The notes beneath the pieces were generated by a model. That model did not search any database, was not told the DNA's origin, and saw only the letters and a list, made by a program, of their open reading frames with translations. From Clostridia bacterium (lineage in GTDB: Bacteria > Bacillota_A > Clostridia > Christensenellales > CAG-138), in contig JAFPXU010000145.1 of the NCBI GenBank assembly GCA_017394605.1, positions 1 to 20,653 of the forward strand: a stretch of DNA of 20,653 nt. Direction: 5' to 3'. The translations under genes were made by a program, and so were the position numbers. Positions 6,948-15,099 of the stretch are shown here, one piece after another. Numbering within the stretch: position 1 is the stretch's first letter; every line of letters begins with the position of its first letter.

Positions 6948-9008
6948 TCAGGCAGCAAGCGTTTTCCTATGTTCTGATGCTTTCCGAAGCACCAGAAGAA
7001 GAACGATGAATCCGGCCATGCCAATCGCGTTGATCAGATAGCTTCCCGTATAAAGGTTGGCGACAGCCGTTACAATCAGCAGAATCCGTTCAATCACCGT
7101 CAGCGGACCGCGCAGCCAGCCTTTCCAAGCGTAAGTCAGGGCAAATACCGCGGAGAAATCCGTTACGGCACATATGATCACTTCATACCAGCTTCCGGCA
7201 AGCATGATTGCCGGACTGAACACAGCCAGAAACGGCACGATATACCCGATAAATCCCATGGAGAACGCGTTCCATCCCGTCTTCATCGGATCCGCCTGCG
7301 CGATTCCCGCGCCTGCATACGCAGAAAGCGCGACCGGAGGCGTGATCGTAGAGATACATCCGAAAAAGAAGATGAAATAATGAGCAGAAAGCGCAGGGAT
7401 TCCAATCTTCGTCAATGCTGGAACTGTCAGAACCGACAGGATCGCATAGGCGGCAGAGGTCGGAAGACCCATGCCCAGGACGATTGACGCCAGCATGGTA
7501 AGAAGCAGCATCAGGTATTTATTGCCGCCGGAGAAACCGATCAGAACCGATGACAGGCGCAACCCGATTCCGGTCAGAGAGATAACGCCGGTGATAATGC
7601 CGGCTGCAGCACATGCAACTGCGATCGGAATGGAATTGATAACGCCCTTCCGCATCGCGTTGATAATCTTCGGCAGCGTGAGGCGCGTTTCCTTCTTAAA
7701 GAAGCTGACCACGATGACCATAAGCGTACTGATAACGACGGATTTCCCGACGGAGTATCCGATCACCAGCGCCCCGATCAGGAAAACCAGCGGGATGAGA
7801 AGATGACCGCGTCGTTTGAGCGCGTCTTTCAGGTCTGGGATCTCATCGTCTTCCAGCGGCCGGATCCCCTCTTTCTGAGCTTCCAATCCGACCATAATAT
7901 ACAAGTAGACATAATACAGCAGTGCCGGAAGCAGGGCGGCGAACGCGACCTTGATATACGGAATACCGACGTTTTGCGCAATCATGAATGCAGCGGCACC
8001 CATGACCGGCGGCATGAACTGACCGCCCGTTGATGCGCACGCCTCAACCGCGCCCGCAACCTGGGGCTTGTATCCCGTCTTCTTCATCAGCGGAATGGTA
8101 AATGTCCCGGTGGTCACAACATTCGCAACCGCCGCGCCGGAGATCATTCCCATCAAGCCGGAACTGACGACAGCGGCCCTGGCTGGTCCTCCGCTCTTCT
8201 TTCCGACCAGAGAGAACGCGATGTCCGTAAAGAGCTCTCCTCCGCCGGACTCTTCCAGGAACGCTCCAAAAACAACGAACAGGACGACGTAGGATACGGA
8301 TATGGCGATCGGCGTGCCCCAGATGCCATCGCTCGTTATGTACAGAATCCGGACAAGCGATGTGAGCGTCGTTCCCTTATGAACCAGTGCCGACGGCATA
8401 TATGGTCCCAGAAAGGCGTACGCAATGAATACGAGACACAATCCGACCAGTACATTGCCGATGACCCGCGACGTCAGCAACAGAATCGTAATGATGCAGA
8501 TGAGTCCGAGTATGGTCTCATACGATGTGGACATGCCCAGCCTGCCCGCAACCGCTTTCCAGTTAAAGAACAGATAAAGGGCGACTCCCGCCGCAATCAC
8601 TGCGAGGATCCAGTCATAAAACGGCACGCGGTCTTTCGTGCGCTTTGTCATCGGGTAGATCAGAAACGCGACAAAAGCCATGATGCCCCAGTGCATGGAA
8701 CGCATCTGAAGAGCGGACTGCGTTGCCAATGCGCCTACCCAAAGATGATACAGAACGCCGGCGACACAGGCTACCGTCATGATGATATAGGGAACGCCCG
8801 TCAGCGTCCGCTTTTGGACAACGACTTCTTTTTCCCTTTTCTTCTTCCGAGGAGCGGCTGGCGCTTCCGCGCCGGCCGCCTCAGTCGGAACTGCCTCTTC
8901 AGCAGGTTTGGGTTCAGTCACAACGACGGTTTCTTCCGAAACAGCCGGCCCGTTTTCCAGAGACTCTGTATTGAACGAGGCAGCGTCGTTGTTCCGTTCA
9001 TTACTCAT
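6948..9008 (-). CDS. TRAP transporter permease, fused 4TM/12TM type (system 1)
   Basis: This 686-residue membrane protein fits the fused TRAP permease family that works with TAXI receptors. The small (DctQ-like) and large (DctM-like) membrane parts are joined in one chain to drive ion-coupled uptake of organic acids. After a hydrophilic E/A/P-rich N-terminal tail (about 1-65) come many membrane segments. The DctM-type motifs are GLMGMISGAAVANVVTTGTF and MPPVMGAAAFMIA, repeated in a second half with MGLPTSAAYAILSVLTVPAL and ITPPVALSAYAGAGIA. The start overlaps the stop of the receptor gene by 8 bp (ATGAGTAA), so the two are translationally coupled. The N-terminal tail is unusual compared with system 2 and probably cytoplasmic. 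The substrate is set by the receptor and is unknown. Confidence 0.92.
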   Translation of the reverse strand: MSNERNNDAASFNTESLENGPAVSEETVVVTEPKPAEEAVPTEAAGAEAPAAPRKKKREKEVVVQKRTLTGVPYIIMTVACVAGVLYHLWVGALATQSALQMRSMHWGIMAFVAFLIYPMTKRTKDRVPFYDWILAVIAAGVALYLFFNWKAVAGRLGMSTSYETILGLICIITILLLTSRVIGNVLVGLCLVFIAYAFLGPYMPSALVHKGTTLTSLVRILYITSDGIWGTPIAISVSYVVLFVVFGAFLEESGGGELFTDIAFSLVGKKSGGPARAAVVSSGLMGMISGAAVANVVTTGTFTIPLMKKTGYKPQVAGAVEACASTGGQFMPPVMGAAAFMIAQNVGIPYIKVAFAALLPALLYYVYLYIMVGLEAQKEGIRPLEDDEIPDLKDALKRRGHLLIPLVFLIGALVIGYSVGKSVVISTLMVIVVSFFKKETRLTLPKIINAMRKGVINSIPIAVACAAAGIITGVISLTGIGLRLSSVLIGFSGGNKYLMLLLTMLASIVLGMGLPTSAAYAILSVLTVPALTKIGIPALSAHYFIFFFGCISTITPPVALSAYAGAGIAQADPMKTGWNAFSMGFIGYIVPFLAVFSPAIMLAGSWYEVIICAVTDFSAVFALTYAWKGWLRGPLTVIERILLIVTAVANLYTGSYLINAIGMAGFIVLLLVLRKASEHRKTLAA

Positions 9009-9996
9009 ACTTTATACCCATCTCGTCGTAGAATTTCTTTGCGCCGGGATGAAGCGGTACTACGGAATCCTTATACCCTTCGAATGTCATTCCTGCGAGG
9101 GAGGGATGGATCGTCCTCAGAGTCGCGATACCTTCGTAAATCGCCTTTGTGATTGCGTACACTTCCTCATCCGAGAGGCTGGAATCGCAGCAGAGGATAT
9201 CCTGAATACCAACGGAGGTAACGTCGGAATCCACACCCTTATAGGTGCCTGCCGGAATCTTCGTCTTGGAATAGGACGGATAGTCTGCAAGAACTTTGTC
9301 AACAATCTCGTCTTCCATGCTGATAATCTTGATTGCGTCGGTTTCCGCAATGCTGCTGACCGTCTCAAGCGGTGGCGCACCGTGCGGTACATTCATCGCA
9401 ACCTTGCCGTCTTTCAAAGCTTCAGTGCCGTCCGCATAGGAGATATAGCTGGCGTTGATATCGTCAATGCTCAGTCCCCAGTAAGGAAGCAGGGATTCCA
9501 CGAGAAGCGCGCCGCCGCCGCCAGCGGGTCCGATTGCAACGTTCTTGCCCCTCAAGTCAGCGATGGTATTGATATCGCTGTTTGCAAAGGTAAAGAACTG
9601 GATAATGCTGTACTGAAGCGGGCAGATACCTGAAAGGGCAATCGGCTTTTCATAATTGCCGGTGCCTGCGATCGCCTTTGACCCGGACAGATAGTTCGTC
9701 ATGATCAGTTCAGCTTCCTTGTTCTGGATCAGCAGCGGATTCCCGTTGGAACCCTGTGCTGTAACGGAGTTGACCGTCAGATTGTTGTCGGCTTTCGTGA
9801 TCTCCTCTGCAACCGCGGTTCCCACGATGTAGTACGTTCCGCCAAGGGAAGCAGACGCAAGAGAATAAACTTTGGGTGCTGCGCTTCCGGAAGAAGTCCC
9901 GGAAGATCCTGTTGTTGTCGGAGTGGAACTGCATCCGAACAGCATCATCGATGCGAGTAATACCGCAATCAGACATACAATACCTTTTTTCCTCAT
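9001..9996 (-). CDS. TAXI-family TRAP transporter solute receptor (system 1)
   Basis: This 331-residue exported lipoprotein has a positively charged N-terminus, a hydrophobic stretch and the lipobox LFGC with lipidation at C22, followed by a Ser/Thr/Gly-rich linker. The mature part is a TAXI-type solute-binding protein: LGGTYYIVGTAVAEEI near the N-terminus, LRGKNVAIGPAGGGG in the middle and a VPLHPGAKKFYDEMG end. It should bind an organic acid outside the membrane and hand it to the adjacent permease, whose start overlaps its stop. The start at 9996 follows GAAAGGAGAAACAC. It lies 225 bp downstream of the flavoprotein gene. That gap carries an inverted repeat that may be an operator, so this gene may have its own promoter. 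Confidence 0.92.
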   Translation of the reverse strand: MRKKGIVCLIAVLLASMMLFGCSSTPTTTGSSGTSSGSAAPKVYSLASASLGGTYYIVGTAVAEEITKADNNLTVNSVTAQGSNGNPLLIQNKEAELIMTNYLSGSKAIAGTGNYEKPIALSGICPLQYSIIQFFTFANSDINTIADLRGKNVAIGPAGGGGALLVESLLPYWGLSIDDINASYISYADGTEALKDGKVAMNVPHGAPPLETVSSIAETDAIKIISMEDEIVDKVLADYPSYSKTKIPAGTYKGVDSDVTSVGIQDILCCDSSLSDEEVYAITKAIYEGIATLRTIHPSLAGMTFEGYKDSVVPLHPGAKKFYDEMGIKYE

Positions 9997-10093
9997 GTGT
10001 TTCTCCTTTCAGATATCAGTTTGTTTTTCGGAAGTCTTGCTTTCCTCTTCTGTGCAATGAATAATACTGTTTCCTTCCCGTGAGTTTTTTGTA

Positions 10094-10117
10094 TTGCGCA
10101 TGGAAAACCATGTTCAA
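10094..10117. promoter_or_regulatory. 24-bp imperfect inverted repeat upstream of TAXI receptor gene
   Basis: TTGCGCATGG (10094-10103) and CCATGTTCAA (10108-10117) flank AAAA. Eight of ten positions pair, including a perfect CATGG/CCATG core. It lies in the 225-bp gap (9997-10221) about 98 bp upstream of the receptor start. The shape suits a dimeric regulator site. I could not define a convincing -35/-10 pair next to it. Confidence 0.4.
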
Positions 10118-10221
10118 TCCCATTTGCAAGTTCTCATGAATATCCGGAATCGATGTCTCTGTACTCCAATCAAAATCTTTAGCGTCGGATCAAATCGGAT
10201 TCCTGCTGTCAGGTATCGCAT

Positions 10222-11844
10222 TTACAGAATAACGACCTGTTTATTCCCGTCCAGCTTTTCGCGAATGATCCGATTCCACTCCTCGCGCGTCTCAGGATAA
10301 TCCGCCCGATAATGTGTTCCGCGGCTTTCTGTCCTTGCTTCCTCCGCAGCCATCAGGATCTTTGCTACCGTAAAGCGGTTAGCCAGTTCCTGACTGACTC
10401 CCTTCTCCTCGTGCTTCTGAATGAAATCACGAACCTTATTAAATCCTTCCTCTGTCCGGATAACAGTTAAATAGCGGTAAAACAGCTGCGCGCTCTCAGC
10501 AAGGACCTTTCCTTCGTTCTTTTCGGTCTCAAACGATCCGAAGTCCTCGATCGGATGCGAAACAGCTCGTTCTGTTTCCGATGCAGCGTCCGAAGCCGCT
10601 TTCCCCGCACGATATCCGAACACCTGTGTATCCGTCAGATTATTACCGCCCGGTCGGTCGGAACCGTGTACGCCGCCCGTCACTTCCCCGCAAGCGAACA
10701 GACCGGGAACACCCGTCCAGCCGTTCTCGTCAATTTCAATTCCACCGTTAAAGTTCTGGACAACCAGACCGACTTCAATCACGTCCTTGGACAGATCCGC
10801 CCCGGCTCTCAGAATCGTCGAATATGTAATGGGAGCCTTCTCCTCAAGCGTCTCTTTGGAAACATGCGTAACGTCAAAATAAATCCCGCCGTTTGATGAT
10901 CCTCTTCCGTCCATAATCTCCGTAAACATGCCGATATCCACATATTTGGCGTCCGTTCTGACCGAAAATGGATAGGACATTGCCTTCAGCTGCAGCGCCT
11001 CGTCCTCCGTGACCGAATCGCCGCAATATCCTGCCAGAAACTGCTCATGGAGGGAGTTGGTCAGGACGGGATGCAGGCGCCACATATGGCTGTGGATGAT
11101 GAACATCATGTGTGGATACATGACAGCAGGACCGACCTGGAAGAATTCCATATTGACAAATGTGCAGCCTGCGTTGCCTGCCATAGCCCACCCGTCTCCC
11201 ATCTGTGAGGGTGGATTGACATTTTTCGAAAAAATCCGACCTGCACCGCCGGTAGCCAGAACGACAGCTCCCGCCGAGACAAACATGGGCTCGTTGTCCG
11301 GCAGAAGACCGGATGCTCCGCAGACACGCCCTTCTTCATCTTTTTCAAGTCTGAGAACCCTCATATGCTCTTCAAACCTGACGCCCAGAGCCTCGGCAGC
11401 TTTCAGCAGGGCTTGAACGATCTCTCTTCCCGTATCTCCTCCGCACGTCAGCGATCTTGCTTTGGTACATCCGGAAAGCTTCTGCTGAACGATACCCGCA
11501 TTATTGGAGTGGAACCGGACACCGAGATCCATCAGCTCACGAATGCGGTCCGCCGATTCATCCGCGATGATCCTGCACAGATGATCGTTCTGAAGGCCGC
11601 CTCCCGTACGCTGCATATCCTCCATGTAAATATCCGGCGTGTCTCCGTCTTGCATCAGATTCAGAGGCGCATTGATTCCGAGCGCTTCCGAGGCCATCAG
11701 ATTTGAACTTCCGCCGCTTGTTTTTGTACCGGAAGTAACTACCAGAACATCCAGTTCGGGACGATTCTTTTTCGCTTCATATGCAGCACGCATACCTGCG
11801 CATCCTGCCCCGATAATCAGTACATCACAATTCATACTCTTCAT
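10222..11844 (-). CDS. Fumarate reductase/succinate dehydrogenase-like FAD protein
   Basis: This 540-residue soluble flavoprotein belongs to the SdhA/FrdA/NadB superfamily. It has an N-terminal FAD site GAGCAG (12-17), a second dinucleotide strand VVLATGG (194-200), the capping domain, GLFACGEV (381-388), HGSDRPGGNNLTD (393-405) and the C-terminal RGTHYRADYPE (508-518) typical of the family. At the QFHPT motif of succinate/fumarate enzymes it has QVGPA (236-240), so the substrate His is absent. There is no His for covalent FAD in the TSGGSS loop and no FMN or heme domain. It is likely a reductase or oxidase of an unsaturated or hydroxylated acid or ring other than fumarate. Start 11844 (MKSMNCDVL) is preferred to the in-frame ATG at 11895 because it begins right at the FAD fold. 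It is probably transcribed from the promoter at 11936-11964. Confidence 0.85.
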   Translation of the reverse strand: MKSMNCDVLIIGAGCAGMRAAYEAKKNRPELDVLVVTSGTKTSGGSSNLMASEALGINAPLNLMQDGDTPDIYMEDMQRTGGGLQNDHLCRIIADESADRIRELMDLGVRFHSNNAGIVQQKLSGCTKARSLTCGGDTGREIVQALLKAAEALGVRFEEHMRVLRLEKDEEGRVCGASGLLPDNEPMFVSAGAVVLATGGAGRIFSKNVNPPSQMGDGWAMAGNAGCTFVNMEFFQVGPAVMYPHMMFIIHSHMWRLHPVLTNSLHEQFLAGYCGDSVTEDEALQLKAMSYPFSVRTDAKYVDIGMFTEIMDGRGSSNGGIYFDVTHVSKETLEEKAPITYSTILRAGADLSKDVIEVGLVVQNFNGGIEIDENGWTGVPGLFACGEVTGGVHGSDRPGGNNLTDTQVFGYRAGKAASDAASETERAVSHPIEDFGSFETEKNEGKVLAESAQLFYRYLTVIRTEEGFNKVRDFIQKHEEKGVSQELANRFTVAKILMAAEEARTESRGTHYRADYPETREEWNRIIREKLDGNKQVVIL

Positions 11845-11921
11845 AATTCTGCTGTTTCCTGTCTGTTTTGATCTCTTCTGCGGATAGCGGATCATTTATA
11901 AAAACGCTACAGTCGGCAACC

Positions 11922-11929
11922 TGTCGACA
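11922..11929. promoter_or_regulatory. TGTCGACA operator candidate, flavoprotein gene
   Basis: This perfect 8-bp palindrome begins 6 bases downstream of the predicted -10, so it covers the expected transcription start. The same palindrome takes a near-identical position before the second TAXI/TRAP unit (14834-14841) and lies in the spacer of the NRAMP promoter (296-303). The TGT-N2-ACA shape is compatible with GntR-type operators (inference). Confidence 0.5.
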
Positions 11930-11935
11930 AATTGT

Positions 11936-11964
11936 ATTGTATCTGACTACAACTGGAATTGCAA
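11936..11964 (-). promoter_or_regulatory. Promoter of the FAD protein gene
   Basis: On the minus strand TTGCAA (11959-11964) and TACAAT (11936-11941) are 17 bases apart. They point to the flavoprotein gene, whose chosen start is about 90 bp downstream. The gap 11896-12130 holds this promoter, the TGTCGACA site and nothing else that I recognise. No terminator was seen after the LpdD-like gene, so read-through from ubiX is possible. Confidence 0.55.
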
Positions 11965-12130
11965 CCGATTTTCTCTTTTTTTTAGGAAATATTACTCTGT
12001 TTGCAAAATTTGAAGAAGAAAGCCTTTCACCTTATTCCGGCGCGTATGGTGTCCCGCCAACGACAAATCGGAGTGTTGTTTTAAATCATACACGTTTGAA
12101 AATGCCGAATGTTACCGATCGAGATAACGA

Positions 12131-12499
12131 TTAAAATATGATCTGCTCGATCAGATCCGATACAGAATCCTTAATCATCGTAATCTGTTCCTCCGTGATA
12201 CTGTCCAGATGAACGCCTCCCGTGCAGATCACTGTAACGCAATAATGGACGCACAGCGATTCCGCGATCCGTCTGCACAGGAATTCATCTTTATGTCCGG
12301 TCAGGTTGATAACGGAAGACGTGCAGCTGTTCTGTCCGTTCCCGCTCAGCGAAGGACGCGGAACAGATGCTACAGCACACCCGACATGCGGCTTCTCCCC
12401 ACCTGTCAGAACCGCGACGATGTCTTCCCCCGCCGGAAACAGATCCAACCTGATTTCCGTGAAAGAAAGCGTTGTCTTAAGATGACGCTCCTGGATCAT
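12131..12499 (-). CDS. LpdD-like protein, partner of UbiD/UbiX decarboxylase systems
   Basis: This 122-residue protein resembles LpdD, the small 'subunit D' found with UbiX- and UbiD-type proteins in gallate and 4-hydroxybenzoate decarboxylase systems. The family has been linked to prenylated-flavin handling. Visible features are GGEKPHVGCAVASVP (33-47), a TSSVINLTGHKDE segment (60-72) and GGVHLD (94-99). The start at 12499 is chosen because ATGA overlaps the ubiX stop by 4 bp and follows GGAG, which is clear translational coupling; an upstream ATG at 12517 is less likely. It gives the UbiX/UbiD pair of this window a gallate-decarboxylase flavour, but the matching UbiD gene is about 5 kb away on the other strand. 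Confidence 0.75.
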   Translation of the reverse strand: MIQERHLKTTLSFTEIRLDLFPAGEDIVAVLTGGEKPHVGCAVASVPRPSLSGNGQNSCTSSVINLTGHKDEFLCRRIAESLCVHYCVTVICTGGVHLDSITEEQITMIKDSVSDLIEQIIF

Positions 12500-13065
12500 A
12501 GCTTTTCTCCGGTCCACGGCATATATCCGTCGGGGATGATTCCGAAAGGTTGAAGCGCTTTCCCGATTGTATGAATGATCTGTGCTTCAACCGTATCCGT
12601 TCCATGATAAAAGGTCAGCATGGGAGGCACGATCATACAGCCGTAATCCGCAGCGGCGGAAAGGTTTTTCAGATGGACTTTTCCGAGCGGCGTCTCCCGC
12701 GGAACCAGAATCACTTTCCTTCCTTCCTTCAGACATACGTCAACGCTCCGAAGCAGTAGATTGTCGGCAAACCCGCAGGAGATTCCCGCAAGGGTTTTCA
12801 TGCTGCACGGGATCACGATCATTCCATCCGTAACAAAAGAACCGCTTGCAATTGGCGCGGAATAGTTTTTCTCATCATATACGTGATCCGCAAGGGACAG
12901 TAGTTCTTCGATGGGGCAGTCCGTTTCCAGCGACCAGGTGAGCTTCGCGCTTTCGGAAACGACCAGAAAGGTTTCAGCACCCGCCTCCCGCAAAGCGTTA
13001 AGCAGGAATCTGCTCATCACAACGCCGGAAGCCCCGGAAACTCCGACAATTATACGCTTTTTCAT
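12496..13065 (-). CDS. ubiX: UbiX-family flavin prenyltransferase
   Basis: This 189-residue protein matches UbiX/Pad1-type enzymes, which attach a dimethylallyl group to FMN to make the prenylated FMN used by UbiD decarboxylases. The features are GVSGASGVVMSRFLL (8-22), VVSESAKLTW, the IPCSMKTLAGISCGFADNLL segment, then KVILVPRETPLGKVHLKNL and PPMLTFYHG. The family is usually 185-210 residues, so it is complete. The start follows GGAGGAG. The LpdD-like gene overlaps its stop. It presumably serves the UbiD-family decarboxylase at 18162, the only apo-decarboxylase in the window. Because the gene has a catabolic context, it may be a pathway-specific copy (bsdB/lpdB-like) rather than the ubiquinone enzyme. 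Confidence 0.92.
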   Translation of the reverse strand: MKKRIIVGVSGASGVVMSRFLLNALREAGAETFLVVSESAKLTWSLETDCPIEELLSLADHVYDEKNYSAPIASGSFVTDGMIVIPCSMKTLAGISCGFADNLLLRSVDVCLKEGRKVILVPRETPLGKVHLKNLSAAADYGCMIVPPMLTFYHGTDTVEAQIIHTIGKALQPFGIIPDGYMPWTGEKL

Positions 13066-13406
13066 GATCGGCGCTCCTCCATTCTCAAACTGCGTCCAGT
13101 GGGTTCAGCCTTATTCATAATGATCCATAAACTTGTTTTGCGGAATATCTTATCAAAACCAAAATAAAATGAAAGCTGAGCTCAGTCAAGCCGTTTTCAC
13201 CATTTTTAGCCTCACATGCGCAGGAAGAGACGCGCTGTTTATTCCGTTATCGCATGCGTATTGTCATGCCGGCGGAATTCTTTTCCGTCTCACGATTCAT
13301 TTGCAAATAACGGTTTTCTCTGATACGATATTCAATCAGGTCAGACATTATATATAATTTTGTCGTTTATTGCGATACGTACCGGACAGCAGAAAGGAAT
13401 CGGACA
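13066..13406. other. Divergent intergenic region ubiX / MFS
   Basis: These 341 bp separate the divergent ubiX and MFS genes and should hold both promoters. Toward the MFS gene a TATAAT lies at 13353-13358, 48 bp before its ATG, with no good -35. Toward ubiX a TTGATA (minus strand, 13151-13156) lies about 90 bp upstream without a convincing -10. No conserved frame was seen, and the TGTCGACA palindrome does not occur here. Confidence 0.4.
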
Positions 13407-14636
13407 ATGAGACAGAGAATAAGCCTGTTCACACACAGTTTATCTGAAGTATATAAAGAAGATTCCGGTTACAAACTGTTCTTCCTGTCCCTGCTTGCCC
13501 TCGGTCTTTCCTATGGACTATATAAGGGGATCATCGACAATTATCTCGCGGAGACAGTTTCCATGACATCCTTCGACAAGGGTGTATCCGAGTTTTTCAG
13601 GAAGCTGCCCGGCCTGCTTCTGTTCTTCATCCTCGCCGTTTTCTATGCTTTTTCCGCGGAAAAGATATACAGGATCGGTTCGCTGATCATGATGGCGGGA
13701 ATGGTCATGCAGGCAGCGGTACCCGCGACAAAAGTGATGGTGATCCTTGCGATCTTCGTATACTCCCTGGGCGATCATATTCACCTTGGAATGCGGAACA
13801 CGCTATCCCTCCAGTACGCGAAGGAAGGGCACGGCGGCGCGGCTCTTGGTCTGCAGAACTCTGTCAATCAGATCGGGACCCTGCTTGGATTTCTGGGTGT
13901 GATCGTCATCTTCTCCTTTGTGAAAGGCAGTTCGGCCGTTTACCGCTCCCTTTTTGCCATCAGCGCTGCAATCGTTGGTCTGGGATGCCTCTTTGCGTTT
14001 CGGATGAACGGAAACAGCGAAACCGATGAAACAAAACGCCGTTTCTATTTCCGTAAAAAGTATTCCAAATACTATATGCTGGAAGTATTCTACGGCGCGC
14101 GGAAACAGATCTTTTTCACGTTCGGTCCCTATGTGCTCGTTTTGTTCTACGGGGCGAGCGCCATGGCGATCAGCATTCTGTTCGCCATATCCTCCGTATG
14201 CACTTTCCTCGCGGCTCCGCTGGTTGGAAGAATTATCGACAAAGCAGGCTATAAGGTCGTAATGATCACGGATACGCTGATCCTAGTCGTCGTATGCTTT
14301 TTCTATGGTTTTGCACACCACCTTTTTCCAATGCATGTCGCCTTTCTCGTTTGCTGTGCCAACTACATTCTTGACTCAATAATCTCTCTAGCATCCATGG
14401 CTTCAAGCGTCTATGTGCAGGATCTGGCCGACAGCGGAGAAGAGGTCCGGGCGACCATTTCCACGGGAATGTCCGTGAATCATCTGATTACGATCCTGAT
14501 TGCCCTGTTCGGAGGATGGATCTGGCAAATGCTGGGAATCGAGACCCTGTTCGTTCTGTCTGCCATACTGGGACTCTGCAACAGTGCGTATGCCACAACG
14601 ATAAAAACAAAAAAAGAAACAGAAAAGTACGCTTGA
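13407..14636 (+). CDS. Major facilitator superfamily transporter
   Basis: This 409-residue integral membrane protein has about 12 predicted helices arranged as two halves joined by a basic, polar loop (about residues 198-225, rich in Lys/Arg/Asp/Glu). It fits the major facilitator superfamily. LGLQNSVNQIGTLLGFLGV (about 147-165) looks like the helix 5 region of drug/metabolite exporters, and PLVGRIIDKAGYK (about 271-283) is the repeat of the helix 2-3 loop motif in the second half. The start follows AAAGGAA, 7 bases before ATG. It stands alone between two catabolic units, so it could export a decarboxylated aromatic product or import a substrate. The specificity cannot be read. No clear terminator follows; there is only a 6-bp-stem hairpin at 14659-14676. 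Confidence 0.85.
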   Translation: MRQRISLFTHSLSEVYKEDSGYKLFFLSLLALGLSYGLYKGIIDNYLAETVSMTSFDKGVSEFFRKLPGLLLFFILAVFYAFSAEKIYRIGSLIMMAGMVMQAAVPATKVMVILAIFVYSLGDHIHLGMRNTLSLQYAKEGHGGAALGLQNSVNQIGTLLGFLGVIVIFSFVKGSSAVYRSLFAISAAIVGLGCLFAFRMNGNSETDETKRRFYFRKKYSKYYMLEVFYGARKQIFFTFGPYVLVLFYGASAMAISILFAISSVCTFLAAPLVGRIIDKAGYKVVMITDTLILVVVCFFYGFAHHLFPMHVAFLVCCANYILDSIISLASMASSVYVQDLADSGEEVRATISTGMSVNHLITILIALFGGWIWQMLGIETLFVLSAILGLCNSAYATTIKTKKETEKYA

Positions 14637-14799
14637 CAATACAAAACACCAACAAGTTAACGATCCATGAATCGTTCTCCCGTCACAGAATACACATCAT
14701 AAATCCAAAGCAAAAGCGTTTGAAAGCCCTGCAGCACAAGGAACCCGCAGCGTATAATCGATTATGAACAAAAATGGTTTCAAAAAAAACAATAATATA
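14637..14799 (+). other. Non-coding gap after the MFS gene
   Basis: These 163 bp contain a small hairpin, AACGAT/ATCGTT, at 14659-14676 without a T-run, and AT-rich sequence leading to the promoter at 14800. No gene was recognised. A 98-codon open frame that starts at 14764 overlaps the promoter and resembles no family I know. Confidence 0.4.
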
Positions 14800-14828
14800 T
14801 TGAATTGCCCTCCGGAATGCGATATTCT
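14800..14828 (+). promoter_or_regulatory. Promoter of the TAXI/TRAP-2/UbiD unit
   Basis: TTGAAT (14800-14805) and TATTCT (14823-14828) are 17 bases apart. The -10 is followed after 5 bases by the palindrome TGTCGACA. Transcription would start about 260 nt before the receptor gene, giving a long leader. Confidence 0.5.
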
Positions 14829-14833
14829 AAATC

Positions 14834-14841
14834 TGTCGACA
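14834..14841. promoter_or_regulatory. TGTCGACA operator candidate, TAXI/TRAP-2 unit
   Basis: The palindrome TGTCGACA begins 5 bases after the -10 hexamer and so covers the predicted start point, the same arrangement as at 11922-11929 on the other strand. A second short palindrome, GTATAC, follows at 14846-14851 and might extend the site. Confidence 0.5.
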
Positions 14842-15099
14842 GCTCGTATACCAGTTGCGTACAGCCAATCTGCTGGGCTGTGCGAAGGCAGAACACCCGA
14901 TATCCGAGTCCTGATTGATAAATGCGCGGATGATTTCCGTTCCCTAACTTTTTCCCCGTTCCATCCTGATAATCGTTCTCTGTTTTGTTGCATAAGTGAT
15001 CCAGTTCAAATCCGCATTGATTGGCATATTCAGAAAGGAATCGTAATCATACAGAAATAGCCGGGTTAACCGGATTATTAAAAAAGGGAGGAAACTAAT
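14842..15099 (+). other. Long 5' leader before the second TAXI gene
   Basis: About 258 bp separate the predicted start point and the receptor ATG. I see no conserved frame and no riboswitch class that I can name. A GGTTAACC palindrome and a strong GGGAGG site lie just before the ATG. A closer promoter is also possible, but I found no convincing one. Confidence 0.35.

Noticed and set aside
5791..7041. A 416-codon plus-strand open frame opposite the PreA-like gene
   Set aside because: It is the complement of a real coding frame, with a composition unlike a protein and no recognisable domain.
14764..15060. A possible 98-residue protein in the gap before the TAXI-2 gene
   Set aside because: It spans the predicted promoter and operator, has no good ribosome binding site and resembles no family I know.
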